From: Ophiura sarsii
Taxonomy: Eukaryota; Echinodermata; Ophiuroidea; Amphilepidida; Ophiuridae
Direction of reading: 5' to 3'
Assembly: GCA_035610835.1 (NCBI GenBank)
Contig: CM069449.1
Location: forward strand, 41,151,098-41,215,097
Length of the DNA stretch: 64,000 bases
Made by a program: the position numbers and the translations under genes. Positions 32,735 through 45,925 of the stretch are shown here, piece after piece. Under the pieces are notes generated by a model. That model had not been told where the DNA came from, made no database searches, and was given only the letters and a program-made list of their open reading frames with translations. The first letter of the stretch is position 1. Every line of letters begins with the position of its first letter.

Positions 32735-34905
32735 GACCGGATGACTCCACATGCATGACATGGAGTGTTGGCCAGTACAACAATCAAGTATCAAGTACAC
32801 CTTTAATCTCAGTTAATCGAGACCCGCTGTTTTGACGATGCGGTGTTACAGTCCGGGGAAACCCCTCTTTTCTACCTGTCAATCGAAGTTGTTGTTATGA
32901 TGTTTTGCATAAAATTGACCAATCAGGCTATGACTTATATCGTCGTCGTTGCTTATTATTATTTGTTATTGGCATATTACAACACAGATAAGAGATTTTG
33001 CGTACTTGCCGTTATTTATGAATACAATTTAAAGCAGTTCGGGAGTTCATCTCAACTCCGTGCGAAGAAAAGTGACACATAAACTGACTTGTTGAAAATC
33101 AAAATTCAATGTTAATTGTTGCGGTATATTCTACGAATTAAAGACAAAATAAACAGAAGAAGGAACTGTCTCCTGTTGCTTTACTTCGAGTTCGACTCAA
33201 GTTTAGTGATTTAATGAGTTGTAAAGCACCGCTCGGCTGAGGCAACTCTCATAGTATTAGACAGTCGCCCCTGACAAAAAAGCAATATGGAAATGATATT
33301 GCAACGAACGAATATGTAACACAGATCATATTACTAAAATATTTAAGGTTATTGATTCTTTGCACTAAATAGAGATCAAAAGTGCGTTAATGTGATAAGG
33401 TCTATGCACCAACAGTTATTGAAACAGTTCAGATTACAAAGTTATCAAAACAATTTTTCTACGGAAGTATGTGTCTCTATATCACAATTAATTCCACCAC
33501 AAACTAACAAAGTTGAGAATATTCTGTTTATCCAAGGAAAATTAGATACAATACAATGATTTTGAATATGACATATTGAGAAAAGTCATGTTTTACATCG
33601 TGACTTTAAAACTGCAAACAGTTTGCGCCCAATAGTGTCAACCTAATGTCCGTACCAAAATGTATCAAGTAAAACACTGATAATCTCCCGATAGATTTAC
33701 CAGATGATTTTGTTTCCTATTTTTTATAGATGGTGTGACCATTGTTTACATCAGTATAGTGTTTACAAATTGATTAGCGCCTGGTCTGAAGACATGATAG
33801 AGGTCTATGACTACACTGCATACATACTATTCGAAAGCAAAATACTCATCTCTGATGAGCGCCAATTTTAAAAGCACCTGCCCTTATGGTGCGTCCGTAC
33901 GCATACCTCCGGGCAACTAGATTTAGTAACTGGTCTCTCATTGTGCTTATAGGGATGCATACCATGACTACTACAAAAACACCGTAATGATCAATCGAGT
34001 CTGAATTTAATTTACAAAGCACATTCCCTGTAGGTGCGCACGCCTACCGCCGGGCACTTTGTCACAGATCCCACGTATCATCTCTATAGCGGGTCAGGTT
34101 TGGGAGACCTACATTTCATCACGGAAGCTCAATGTACAATGTCATTTGTGTCAGACAGAGCGCACTGGCGTATATGCAAGATTTCCCTGGTAGAAGGCCG
34201 GAGGGACACTGTTCTTAAAGGCACAGGTCCACATCAACCACTTCACCCTGGGTGAACTAGCGCAGCGCTAGCTTACACATTTTTATTTGGTGACAGATGA
34301 AATGATAAGTTAAGATGGAGAAAACTCAACCTTGAGATATTCTCAAAGGATCTGGTTGATAAAAATGGACCTTAGGGTTTAATTCCCAGAATATCTGCTC
34401 CTATATTTATTTTTCATAATATGTACTCGAATCTGGCTGTAATTAAGGTTCATTTTGTTTTAAATTGGCTTCTTATAACCCTTGACATGCGCTAGCGCGC
34501 GAAAAAGGCTTATAATAATTATGGTTTCAATTCCCTCGATGCCTTGAAATTGGATACAAATTACTTGAAGTATTAAAATGGGTGCAATTCCCCCGAATGA
34601 TAATTAAGGGTGGGGTGGCCACTGCAGAACTCCGCTCCATTCAGTTTCCGACACCATTATAGATAAGAAGTCCAGCCCGTGGATAGGTTACGCCGGGCGA
34701 CGAGGTTTTGATGAAATGTAGTCTCAATAAGACTTCATTCACAGTATATAATTAGCCTATTTTCCGACCACTAAGTATGGGTTCACATTTCTACTTAGCT
34801 GACTGGCGCGTTGAAGGAACTAAACGCATTAGTGTGGCATCACTTTTATAGTTCAAAATTCTTAGTAATAATGTTCCTCCTTTTGCATTGCTGTGTCTTA
34901 TCATA
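32735..34905. other. No gene recognised
   Basis: Unassigned. A 33,570-33,640 segment (ATCGTGACTTTAAAACTGCA) recurs near 51,780. TGCGCTAGCGCGCGAAAAA at 34,488-34,506 belongs to the mini-hairpin set. Short open frames lack recognisable motifs. Confidence 0.35.
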
Positions 34906-34908
34906 AGC

Positions 34909-35501
34909 TACACCTAGCACATAAAGTCGCTAACCAGGTGCTTTGAGGTTAGCTAATTCAAAATAGATAATCGGTACCAAAAATCTGAGATATACATTGA
35001 ATGAGCAAAATATCTTCTCCGCAGTTTGATATCTCATTCAACAAAATCGAATGGATACTGTTAAAGTTATGGCGATTTCAATGACCGCGCATGCAACAGA
35101 AAAGTTGCACTAGGTAGAGGAAATCATTGAAAAAAAACTCACAGCTAATGAGCTAAGACTTGTATATAATTCTTCACAGCCAGATACACCCTTTGTCCCG
35201 CACATTGCGGTTATCACTCCAAACCCATTCATCTGTCTCGTTCAGATAGCACACAGTTATGACAGTAATCACACACAAATCAATGATTCCTATACACCTA
35301 GTGCAACTTTTCTGTTGCATGCGCGGTCATTGAAATCGCCATAACTTTAAAAGTGTCCATTCGATTTTGTTGAATGAGGTATCAAACTTCGGAAGAGAAA
35401 TTTGCTCATTTATTGTATATCTCAGATTTTTTGTACCGATTATATATTTTGAATTAGCGAACCTCAAAGCACCTGGTCAGGAACTTTATGTGCTAGGTGT
35501 A
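34909..35501. repeat. Fold-back element, ~210-bp arms, TA ends
   Basis: TACACCTAGCACATAAAGT is complemented by ACTTTATGTGCTAGGTGTA. Pairing continues through CAGGTGCTTTGAGGTT, ATTCGATTTTGTTGAATGA and TGACCGCGCATGCAACAGAA. A partial single-arm copy lies at 39,690-39,860. Confidence 0.9.
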
Positions 35502-35853
35502 TATTAAAATTGTTTGAAACCCAGCTGAATGAATAAACAGAATCATTGTGACCTTTGCGCATTCAAGAGGTTTAAACGCAATTATGAAGGCTAAAAAGTT
35601 TTCAACCCTTTCCATTTTCATTAAAATGTTACATGACTGTTCTATTCTTATCACAGTTAAAATTCACTCATTATTTGGTCGCGCACTGTTCCGTATACCA
35701 AAACCCGTTCTCATGTAAAAACGTCATACCGCAATCTCGTTACGTATAGCCTCACGTAATCGCGCTACTTGTTCTATTCTTTTCTCTCAACTTGCTTTTA
35801 GCCTTATACATGTTATATGCCACTCACGATGCACTGAGATAGGAACTGAGTTA

Positions 35854-36209
35854 GGGACGCACCATTTGATTTTCAGGGGGGGGCATGGAAGTTGGGGTCG
35901 GGCGGATTTATTTTTTTTCGCCACCGAAGTAGGCGGAATTTTTTTTTTTTTGCCGCCGAAGGCGGCAAGTATTTTTTTTTTTTTAGCAAAGCCGGCAAAG
36001 TTGTTTTTTTTAGGTTTTAATGGTTTTCTTTACATTGAATTGGCCTTTTGGGTGAGTCATCTTTTTTTTTTTTACTCAGCAGTGGGTCATTTTTTTCTTT
36101 TCTTTCCTGGTTGGTGGGCAAAGTTTTTTTTTTTTTCCTGGATAGTGGGCAAAGTTTTTTTTAATTTTAAACTTCCATGCCCCCCCCTGAGTATCTAATG
36201 GTGCGTCCC
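35854..36209. mobile_element. PIF/Harbinger-like MITE
   Basis: TIR GGGACGCACCATTTGATTTT and its imperfect complement at the right (AATGGTGCGTCCC), flanked by TTA at 35851-35853 and 36210-36212. The interior is a series of T runs alternating with GGCGGCAA/GTGGGCAAAG words. The TTA duplication and GGG start fit Harbinger. Confidence 0.8.
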
Positions 36210-36531
36210 TTATACACCTGTCTTGATAGTGCGTGAACTTTAAAAGTCGAAGTCCAATTAAATGCAAACGACTTATAACAATAATGACTTCCGCGGTACG
36301 ACACTGAAAGTCAGATTTCATTAGGGAAGTCCGATCATTAGAAGCTCTATATTAGCGACAAAAGGTGATCGATACATCATTGAAGCAAGGTTGAAAAAAC
36401 AAGTAGACGAGTGTATTTGTAGAGCTGATAGAAGTTCAAACAAACAGAGGATCCTGTTAAATAACATTGCGTTGAGCATTAATGTCACCTCAATTCCTTA
36501 ATGTCAGGGACGTTAAGATAAGTGTTATAAT

Positions 36532-36822
36532 CTTAAGGTGGTTTCAGTCGCCTAAAGAAACAGTGCTATATAGAGTAACCCATTTGGACATGTTAAACTT
36601 CAAAGATCATTTTGAAAAACACCTTGGGAGATATCGTCCTACTCTAGCCCCGATCGTCAGAGCTCTCTAAGCTTAAGGTGGTTCCAGTCGCCAAAAGAAA
36701 CAAAAACAGTACCACAGAGTTACCCATTTAGCCATGTTAAACTTCAAAGATCAGTATAAAGAAAAAACACATTGGGAGAATATCGTCCTAGCTCTGATCA
36801 TCATAGCGCTCTACAGCTCAAC
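36532..36822. repeat. Two-copy tandem repeat, ~140-bp period
   Basis: CTTAAGGTGGTT.CAGTCGCC, CATGTTAAACTTCAAAGATC and TATCGTCCTA recur in order in both units (36,532-36,671 and 36,672-36,822). Confidence 0.85.
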
Positions 36823-36963
36823 ATACTAAATACAGCATATTTGCAACACATATCCTCACAATCTGTGTTTGCAAGCCGCATTCGGACGGACACTGCAGGT
36901 GTAGTCATGGTAGTCAGAGGACATGATTAGATCTCATTTCGTCCATTGAAAGCAGGAAACATA

Positions 36964-37834
36964 TACAGGGTGGTTCAATAAAACGTTGACAGTTTTTTGA
37001 AGCCTTTTTTTAAATTCTGTAGAATTATTCATCAACTATTATGATCTTGACCATCTATGCTGAAAATATCGTTACAAATAACCTTACGGTTGCAAAATAA
37101 CAGCTATTTGAACAAAGTCTGTCCCATTTCACTCTGTCCACGGGTACTGATTTCGCGACGTTACATTGAATACTGAATGATGAATTACATGCAAGTAATC
37201 TAAGATTTGAAGATCCCGCCAGGTAAAACCAGTGTAATTGTTTTCTTAACTATCTATTCAGGTGTAAGATCAATACGTAATAATAATACCACGAGTGACC
37301 CTAATTAAACTGATTGATTTTAATAGATTGGAAGTGTAATTGTCTATGCTCTGCCTTAAAAGTGACGATGCCATTTATCATGTTTATGTTATCTTGCTGG
37401 TCATTTCACGTAGACTGACCCGTGGAGATTTGGAGAGATTCTCTTCAAATAGCTATCATTTTGCCGCCATAGCATTATTAAAATTGAGATTTTCAGCATA
37501 GATGGCCAAGATGATATTTTTGAGGAATATGTAAAAAAATTAAACCAAATCCCACAATTTTGAAAAATATGGCTTTGAAAAACTGTCAACGTTTATTGAA
37601 CCACACTGGTTGTAACGTCACGAAATCGGTACCCGTGGACGGAGTGAAATGGGACAGAATTTGTTCAAATAGCTGTTATTTTGCAACCGTAAGGTTATTC
37701 GTAACGATATTTTCAGCATAGATGGTCAAGATCATATAGTTGATGAATATTGAAAAAAAAATTTTTTTTAATCTACAGAATTTTAAAAAAAAATGGCTTC
37801 AAAAAACTGTCAACGTTTTATTGAACCATCCTGT
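36964..37834. mobile_element. Mariner-like nonautonomous element with three end repeats
   Basis: TACAGGGTGGTTCAATAAAA at the left is inverted at the right (TTTTATTGAACCATCCTGTA), with TA flanks. The arms include CGTTGACAGTTTTTTGAAGCC-like and GATCTTGACCATCTATGCTG words. A third end copy with AACGTTTATTGAACCACA lies at 37,590. No transposase frame. Confidence 0.8.
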
Positions 37835-38050
37835 ATACATGGTATATGCAGTCAAGAAATTGAACTTATTTACTCTGTTCATTGAGTAACATTTTTGTTT
37901 TACCAACCCATGTTGCATTGGGTAGAAACAAAAATAGTACAGGAAATTGAAATTGCATGTAGTGTGGGAAAGGTCAGATATCTTCTCTGGATTCACAAAT
38001 TCACAAAGCGTGTCAACATGGTCACGGGCTGGTGTACTTGATTTTTACTA

Positions 38051-38294
38051 CACTGTAAAAAGAAACGTTTATATTTCTGATAACACTTAATAAACACTTC
38101 AACACGTTTATTTTTGTGTTTTACGTGTAAAGGTATAGGAGGCTTTGCATACGATAAACGTTTGCCTATAAACACTACAACACATCGTATGCAATTCCTC
38201 CTATAGGCCCTACCTTTACACGTTAAACACAAAAATAAACGTGCTGAAGTGTTTATAAGTGTTATCAGAAATACAAACGCTTCTTTTTGCAGTG
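38051..38294. mobile_element. TA-flanked fold-back MITE (CACTGTAAAAAG...CTTTTTGCAGTG)
   Basis: Arms pair through CTGATAACACTTA, AACACTTCA.CACGTTTATT and CGTGTAAAGGTA, with TA at 38049-50 and 38295-96. The termini match those of 23,218-23,883. Confidence 0.85.
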
Positions 38295-38299
38295 TACTG

Positions 38300-39689
38300 C
38301 CTTACATTATGTAAACACAGTGCCGTGAATGGTTCTAAATATGTCAAATGAGAAGACAAGTTTAAAGACTATGGATTGAACATTTTGATTGTATCCTCCT
38401 CATGCAGAAGCTTAACCAGATTTATTACGGACTCTACACTCTTAGAAAAAAAATGTGTTTGAACAATGATCCCAATTGCTATGCTCTGCTTGTACCAAAA
38501 CACGCACACTGTTTGAGTCACGTGAACGTAGAAACTTGGTTATGGTAGCCTGAGGAATCCCTTCCTCATACCCCCTTACCCCATACCTGTCCACCGATCA
38601 ATGTTGCGGGGCATGTGCTGATGGTGGACAAAATGATGTGGGATTAAACATTGATCTGGGGATGGAAGAAAGGGTAACACCTTAGGCCAATAACATTAAA
38701 TACTTTGTTTCAGCGCCTTTTGGCTAAAAAGCTGTGCTTTGCGATTTTGTTTATTGATATTTTACCAAAATAAGCTTTGGTCTATGCGCTCTACTTTTTT
38801 TTTAATACAAATAATAATATACCTAGTCAATAGTTGTGCTTATTTCTTTTTAATACTAAAGTAATCAGATATGATCAATGCACATTGTATGCTTGATGTG
38901 TTCTCTTTATCTCTTAACTTCACAAACTTAGTTGAATGTGTGTTCTCAGTCATAAGGTTGCCGAGTAAAAAAATGCCGAAAAAAATAGAAAGACAACAAA
39001 TTGAAGACAAAAAAGACAAAAAATCGAGAGAAAAAAATGGCTACCGCTGAGGCAAAGTATTTTATTTTATTGACCTTACACTACACCTACAACAAAGAGT
39101 TCGAACAATGTTTTCTAACATTGTATAGGTGAGCAAGGTTGACTTCCTTTACTATATACCGTATGTATTCTCTTTTCCTGCATGTTTAGGATCCGCTAAG
39201 GATATTTGAGCAGGACTTCAACGAGATAGAACAAGTCGTTTTACCTCCAATGACCTCCAATAAATTTGCACCATCGGGGTATTAATGATTAGATAAGGGT
39301 ATATACTATACTATTACTACCTAAGACACGACCGACTTTCTTGAGCTCTGACGAACGATGCGATGTCAATTGAAATTAACCCTTTGTATAAATATTAATT
39401 GAAGACCACAAAATGTCCCTCTAACAACAAGACCGTTTCTATTTACACGGTGATTTTGTACCCTGACTTGTCAGTGACATGGTGTCAGGCTAATGGCTAG
39501 CAGGTGCTGGAGCTACGAATAAGAGATTGGGTTTTAATCAATTTTACTTGAAGTAAAATCGTCCAACTAGGTTATTTTTAAAGGTCAACCAAAATGGTGA
39601 TTCAAGTATATTTTATTCGAGGTTTCGATGTGGTATGTTTAGAAGCAAATAATGAAAATAGAATTTCTATAAATATTGTCCAGGGAAAA
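38300..39689. other. No gene recognised
   Basis: Unassigned, with an A-rich AGACAAAAAAGACAAAAAATC stretch near 39,010. No coding signal is recognised. Confidence 0.35.
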
Positions 39690-39860
39690 ATATACATCTA
39701 GCACAAAAAGTCACTGACCAGGTGCTTGGATGTTGGCTAATCCAAAATCAATAATCGATACGAAAAATCTGAGATAAACATTTCATGAGCAAATTTCTTC
39801 TCCGTAGTTTGATACCTCATTCATAAAAATCGAGTGGATATTTAGTGATATCAAAGTTAA
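39690..39860. repeat. Single-arm copy of the 34,909 family
   Basis: Aligns with one arm: CATCTAGCACAAAAAGTCAC, CCAGGTGCTTGGATGTTGGC and AAAAATCTGAGATAAACAT. The second arm is absent. Confidence 0.75.
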
Positions 39861-39892
39861 GCCATGAAAGTAGAAAATGTATGTTTTCTTAA

Positions 39893-40150
39893 CATTTTTC
39901 ACACGGCAGCCGTCTACAGACGACAGTTTAAAAAGTTCACAAAACTTGTTCAACTAATATTCCAACATTATTGAATTTCATCTCCATAATATATTCATAA
40001 TATTTGGAATTATCATGAAAAATGCTTTAGAATAAGTACAAACATGCCTAGCATTAGTTCAGTAATTCTCGAGATAAGACTTATAAAATTGGGACAGATT
40101 TCTGAAAAATTTGTTTCGATATGGTCCAACTAATAGCCGCGTGGAAAGTG
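39893..40150. mobile_element. piggyBac-like MITE, copy 4
   Basis: CATTTTTCACACGGCAGCCG at the left (diverged TIR) and ATAGCCGCGTGGAAAGTG at the right. TTAA at the left, TTAC at the right. Confidence 0.75.
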
Positions 40151-40489
40151 TTACGGTAACCACCCACACTCAAGATTGCAAGTAACAATCAGTTCTCAGA
40201 AACCACTGACGACGATTTTGTACCAGCTAACCCTTAGCTCATAACTAATACATCACTTACATCATACGATAGAAAATGCGTTCAATCAAATGAAGGATGG
40301 TTGACTGAGCGCGCCGTCCACATTGTTGTAGAGTCGCACACAATACCGCTTGCATGTAAACATACGTAGAACAATTACAGACTGCGCTAATGTCCAACTT
40401 GTTTAGATTCAAATAGTCGCCGCGAGCTGTTCAATTTTCGTTAGAATCCTCACCATGACCGCTTCCGCTTCCCTTTAAGGAAGTTTTTG

Positions 40490-40800
40490 ATTTGATTTTT
40501 TTTTTTGACCCACATTTTTTTTGAACAAAGCTTACAAAAAATGTGAGTAAAAAATGCCCAAACCGCTTGATGTTGATGTAAAGACACTGCCTTAGGGACA
40601 ATTCTTTTTTAAACATAATCTAATATTTTTTTGAAATTTTGACCAAAAATGGAAAAATGGAAACTTTTTGTTGCCACTTTTTAGTCAAAATGTCCACATA
40701 CAAAAATTGGTCTCTAAGTTAGTGTCTTTACATCATCATCAAGTGATTTGGGCATTTTTTACTCACAATTATTATTGTAAGCTTTGTTAAAAAAAATGCA
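40490..40800. repeat. Fold-back repeat
   Basis: GAACAAAGCTTACAA, TGAGTAAAAAATGCCCAAA and CTTGATG.TGATGTAAAGACAC at the left are inverted at the right (GTGTCTTTACATCATCATCAAG and so on). Related to the 48.8-49.2 kb element. Confidence 0.75.
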
Positions 40801-41446
40801 TATTATTTTGTGTCCCGCCTTAAAGATGTATTTAAAAAATGGTTTACGTAACACGTTACCCGCAATCAATCTGGCTATACGTCATACTATATTCAACTCA
40901 TCCCTCCATGTCTACCCTGTAATCTCGGTCATTCTGACAGACAAATCCAGACGAGTTATCCGTAATTATTTTTCATGGAATAATCATGATTATTTTGTTT
41001 TCCCCCTACTGTATGACATACTAATAATGGATTACTTTAAAGCCATTGTAAAATTGTATACATTGCCAAATATGGCCAAATTTAAATGTGTTTTTTCAAA
41101 CTATTTTTTAAAATCTAAACATGACACCTTATAATAGTGCATGATTAAAATTATTTCAATTAATATTTCCATTTTTTGGTTTTTTAAACAATAGTTTTAG
41201 TATGATCCATCCATATTACATGTACTTTCAAACCATAACAATTTGGTCCAAAAATAGGTGAGCTAATAATTTTTTACATAATGCAAATTTTCTTATTGAT
41301 AAAAAGTGTGTTTATGTCCTGATCACTGTTAATTTCATATCGATCGATGAGAACTTTTGAGAGTCAAGTGAGGCATTTTAAAAATGGTTTCCCCCGATTT
41401 TTTTGGAAATCCGTTCGTGCTTTAAGGTGTGCCATATTCAATCTAT
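40801..41446. other. No gene recognised
   Basis: An open stretch at 40,784-41,134 has no recognisable motif and a biased AT-rich composition. Confidence 0.3.
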
Positions 41447-41450
41447 TTAA

Positions 41451-41691
41451 AACTTTCCACGCGGCTATTATTAATTTTACCATACAACACAGATCTTTCA
41501 GAAACCTCTCCCAATTTTCAAGGTCCATCTCAAGGATTACTGAACCAATAGAAGGCATGTTTATACTTATTTCAATGTATTTCCCATGGTGATTCCGAAT
41601 ATCGTAATAACAATTCAATAATGTTGACATTTTTTAAACATTTTGTAAAAGTTTTGAATGTCGTCTGCAGACGCCTGCCGCGTGGAAAGTG
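41451..41691. mobile_element. piggyBac-like MITE, copy 5
   Basis: AACTTTCCACGCGGCTATTA at the left, CTGCCGCGTGGAAAGTG at the right; TTAA at the left, CTAA at the right. Confidence 0.8.
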
Positions 41692-42020
41692 CTAAGGACT
41701 CTAATCCAATCTGAAAACTGGTATCATTGGTTTTGGCACTAAGCTTATTGTTATTTTTTGCGTTTATCAATTAAAAATGTCAGTTTTAATTATCCAATTA
41801 TTATGCTCAAAGCGCGTAAATTTAGTCCGCTGCAACAGGATACATCAGAATCAATTCGCTTCACTTAAGTTTTGCTGCATATCATACAAATACTGATATT
41901 GCGCGCATTCCTATCCGACACTTAGATTTTGATTATCTCCAGGCAGCTACTCATTTTTACATCTTGGTGGAAGGAAGTAAGTACGGTAATGTATCTTCTG
42001 GCCCAAGAACACAACACGTT

Positions 42021-42094
42021 GGCCACAATGGGACTCGAACTCACAACCTTCCGATTATGAGTGCGGTGCTCATTCCACTGGACCACACGTGTCC
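42021..42094 (-). pseudogene. tRNA-derived sequence (Met-like loop)
   Basis: Minus strand GGACACGTGTGGTCCAGTGG, CTCATAA loop and GAGTTCGAGTCCC. The acceptor stem pairs at six of seven positions but the anticodon stem is badly mismatched, so this is a relic or SINE head. Confidence 0.55.
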
Positions 42095-42537
42095 GACAAA
42101 CAGATTTTTCAGAAATCTGTCCAAAATGTCCTCACTATAACAGCTTGTTGAGGCTAGCCCGGTTCAAGTAACCTATCCTGTTGCAATAGCTGACAACTTG
42201 TGAGAAGCGAATTGGACATTTTTAAGAATCAAAATGTCTTTACAAAACCACAAATGGTTCTGTATCACAATTAGGGGATTTGTTGTTGTTTTTTAATGGG
42301 TTTTCTGTGGAGACATTATACCTACATAGTTCTTTAATTTCTTATAGAGCGTACATGTATCACATGTCCACAGAATGTTTTTCAACAAACTATAACCAAT
42401 GAAAAAGTATTGTTGACAAAATGAACTAGTTCTGAACTATATCGGTTAATACCTATCCAATCATAATGGAAGAAACCTATTTCAATTTAAAATACTGACG
42501 TTAATGGAATCTGAAATTACTCTCAGATTTCGTTTAA

Positions 42538-42771
42538 CACTTTCCACGCGGCTATTAGTTTGACCGCATTAAAAACATATTTTCAGAAATTCTTCCCAAA
42601 TGTCAAAGTTTATCTCATACTAAACCAATACTAGGCATGTTTATACTTATTTCAATGCATTTCTCATGGTGATTCCAAATACGGTGATGAAATTCCCTAA
42701 TTGTGACATTTTTAAAACATTTTGTGAAATTTGGGAGCTGTCGTCTGCAGACGACTGCCGCGTGGAAAGGG
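42538..42771. mobile_element. piggyBac-like MITE, copy 6
   Basis: CACTTTCCACGCGGCTATTA and CTGCCGCGTGGAAAGGG with TTAA at 42534-42537 and 42772-42775. Confidence 0.85.
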
Positions 42772-43297
42772 TTAAGATCATTGCGTGTTAGTATTGATTA
42801 GGACTAAAAATGGTTTGAAAAAGGGCATCTAAAACTCCTCAAAGAGTTAGGGGCTCGTCACGACGAATTGTTTAAAATGCATATTATAAGAAGGAAATAA
42901 AGCTGGTACAAGCATCTCAAACACTGAATGAAACACCTTAAAAATAAATTATGATTGAAATAAAGAAAGAATTGAAGCGGACCTAAAATAGGAAGCGGAA
43001 GCGGATGATAAACATGTTTTTTGGGTTTTTTTTTTAAATTTGCCTACCTTACCTTATAACATGCGTGACTTGATTAAGCTTTAATTTTTTTAATTTCTGT
43101 CCGATATTCTTCGAAATTTGGTTTGTTTGGATGGATTAAAGACTGTTTAATTTGTATCGACGATTAATATCAATCAATAACTATATCACGAATATGACCT
43201 CTATAATAGTTGATTGTTTTCAAAGTTGTATTTTGTGGACGAAACCAAAACACCTGTTTTATATAGGGCGACGGACGGCCTACAGTAACATGAGTAA

Positions 43298-45629
43298 GGG
43301 ACGCACCATTAGATTTTCAGGGGGGCGGTAAAGGAATTCCCCCTCTGTGCAGGCCAACAACAAAAAATTCCCCTCTAATGAGTAAAAAAAACCTCTACCC
43401 CACCCAAATCAATATGAATGAATAGGCCTATACATTAAAAACAAGGTATTTAAAAAAAACTGGACGGGGGAGATAGAAGACTGTTGAAAGTTCAAGAACA
43501 GACATTAACAAACAGCGTTGCTACTATGTTTCCTAACAATTTAACTCTAAGGGATTCAAAAGTGTTTTTGATATCAAATGAAAGGTCCCATTTCTCATTA
43601 CACTGATGATGCCCTTAAATCTAGAATAGGGTCAACAACCTTTAAGACGTATGGTTAACATTGATGAAGAAGTTGGATTGGGGTAATTAAAGTTGTATGG
43701 TGGACACCGAATCATTCAGAAATATTATAAGGACACATTGAGAAATAGGTTATGTAAAACTTTTTTTATTAAAGGTTATTAAAAATATTCTTAAACTAGA
43801 GAATAACAAGACTAGGCACGCCTAGTAGAGCTGGTCGGATATTTGAATGTTAAAAAATGTTTTTGTATTGTAATATGGCAGAAATAATTTGGAAAGTGGT
43901 GTTATGGTACTAATTTTTTTTAACTGGAAAATATGATTGGCTTTATTTGTTCACACAAAGTAACTTACACATATGTTATTCTTAGGGAGTGTTCATAAAT
44001 ACTCTGGTGGTGGAGGTTGGAAATATTTGAGCTTTGGACATATTTTTTTCTTGATCACCCCAAACAGCGTTATTTTTTGTCTTGATCCCCCTTTTTCGTT
44101 GATTTTTTTTCTTGATCCCCCTGTATATCCAATTAATCAAGCAATAGTAGATTTGACTGCTCACGAAGCATTTCTTTCTGATCCTCCCTCCATTTTTTCC
44201 AACCCCCCCCCCCCCCCCCTAAATAATAAATTCATTTGGACAATCCACTGAATAATGTTGATGAATGTTGTGGAATTCTGAGACCTTTTTGCCTTTGTCA
44301 TGACAGAGAAAGTATTATGATGTAATAACCCCCCCCCCCCCCCCCCCTCCATAAATAACGAAGAATTTCTTTCTGATCCTCCCTCCATTTTTTCCAACCA
44401 CCCCCCATAAATAATAAATTCATTTGGACAATCCACTGAATAATTTTGATGAATGTTGTGGAATTCTGAGACCTTTTTGCCTTTGTCATGACAGAGAAAG
44501 TATTATGATGTTATAACCCCCACCCCCATAAATAATAAATATTTATAATGAACACTCCCTTTGGTTTGAAAAGGTAAACAATTTCATTATGGTTTAGAAA
44601 ACATAATGGGCCTCTTTTGACTATAAAGTAAGTATATGTAGGACAGTATTTTTACTCTGGGGAAACTTATCCAGTAAACGAAATACTAATATAATGAAAC
44701 GGAACACCGTTTTCGGTTCGTCACATATTCTAAAGCTTACCCTCTACATGTAGCCCAGTGCAATCAGGCCTGTATGCATTCTGTGTCAGCCTGAACACAC
44801 GAAAGCATAGGGGAAAATAAGCTTATTAAAAAGTTGACTGATTAGATCGCGTACTTCAACTTTATAATCTCATCTTTTTATGTTCCCATAGTAATCCTTA
44901 GTTACATTTAACAGTCAGGCAACTTATTATAGTCTTCAAATGGTCACATTCTGTGTATTTTGTGTGTAAATGTGATTCGTAAACTAAATCTGGTCCCGAT
45001 ATTTTGTACGATGTATGATCCCCGTCCTCAAGGGGTTGTTGCCATATCATTGGGCTAATCATATTGAAGGGTTCACCTAGACTGTAACTCTCAGCCGCCC
45101 TCTTATGTCGCTATCTTGCAGGCTCCGATATTTGTACAGCTTTAGCGTCCGTACGGTAATATTGATGACTGGGGGATGTAGCCTAGGGTTCGCCATAATC
45201 ATTGGGCTAATTGCGAGAGCCAAGGCAACACGGAACAAAGAGGCCGTGCCGTGGCCGTGGACTCAGTGACTCAGTATATTACTAAATCATATAATATAAT
45301 ACAAAATAGCATCCAAATAGCTTAGTATATTACTAAATGGCATCCAAATAGCTGAAATAACTTACTGTGTCCTCTTACCTTCATATTATAACAATATCAA
45401 TTACATTTTACAACAAAATCGCTTCAGAAGATGATTAATGCAAGTTATTAGCAAATGCAATTTTAGGGGTTTGTGAAAAGGTTACGACTTAGAAACGTCG
45501 TTTCAAATGACGGGCTCGTCATCTCCCCCGTCAAAAAAATCCCCCTTATGGCGGCCAACAAAAAAAAATTCCCCCCACCGAAGCCAACTTCCTACACCCG
45601 CCCCCCCTGAAAATCTAATGGTGTGTCCC
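43298..45629. mobile_element. Large PIF/Harbinger-like nonautonomous element
   Basis: GGGACGCACCATTAGATTTT at the left and its complement (AAATCTAATGGTGTGTCCC) at the right, flanked by TAA at 43295-43297 and 45630-45632. The 2.3-kb interior holds a nested element (43,984-44,560) and no transposase or Myb-like frame I can recognise. The termini match the 356-bp MITE at 35,854-36,209. Confidence 0.75.
43984..44560. mobile_element. Nested element with AGGGAGTGTTCATAAATA ends and internal direct repeats
   Basis: AGGGAGTGTTCATAAATA at the left, AATGAACACTCCCT at the right. Two direct repeats of about 170 bp (about 44,165-44,330 and 44,352-44,520) each run from TTTCTGATCCTCCCTCC to AGTATTATGATGT.ATAACC, and poly-C tracts mark the joins. 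Confidence 0.75.
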
Positions 45630-45925
45630 TAAGGGTCGGTTGGACCATCTTTCTCTTCGGTTTTATTTTTACTGTTTTATTATATTTTTGTCAAGGTTCT
45701 GCACAGGTCAATAAATCCGTAACAAATATGTTGTTTTGCAAAGAAATGAGTAAAAGCAGTGCACGCGCGCTAATTGTTAAGGGATGGTCACTGAAGGTTC
45801 GTGACCGAGAAGGGTTTATGAGCCGTCACTTCATTTTAAGGCAACAACAATATACATGTTACGCTTTTTGTTTTTTGAGAAACGAAGATAACGAAACCTT
45901 GATAAGCCAACGATTAACATTCTAA

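Noticed and set aside
35866..36198. Phe-rich 110-codon frame
   Set aside because: It results from T runs within the Harbinger-like MITE.
44161..44489. Two similar Gly-rich frames suggesting a duplicated gene
   Set aside because: They follow the 170-bp direct repeats and poly-C tracts of a transposon.
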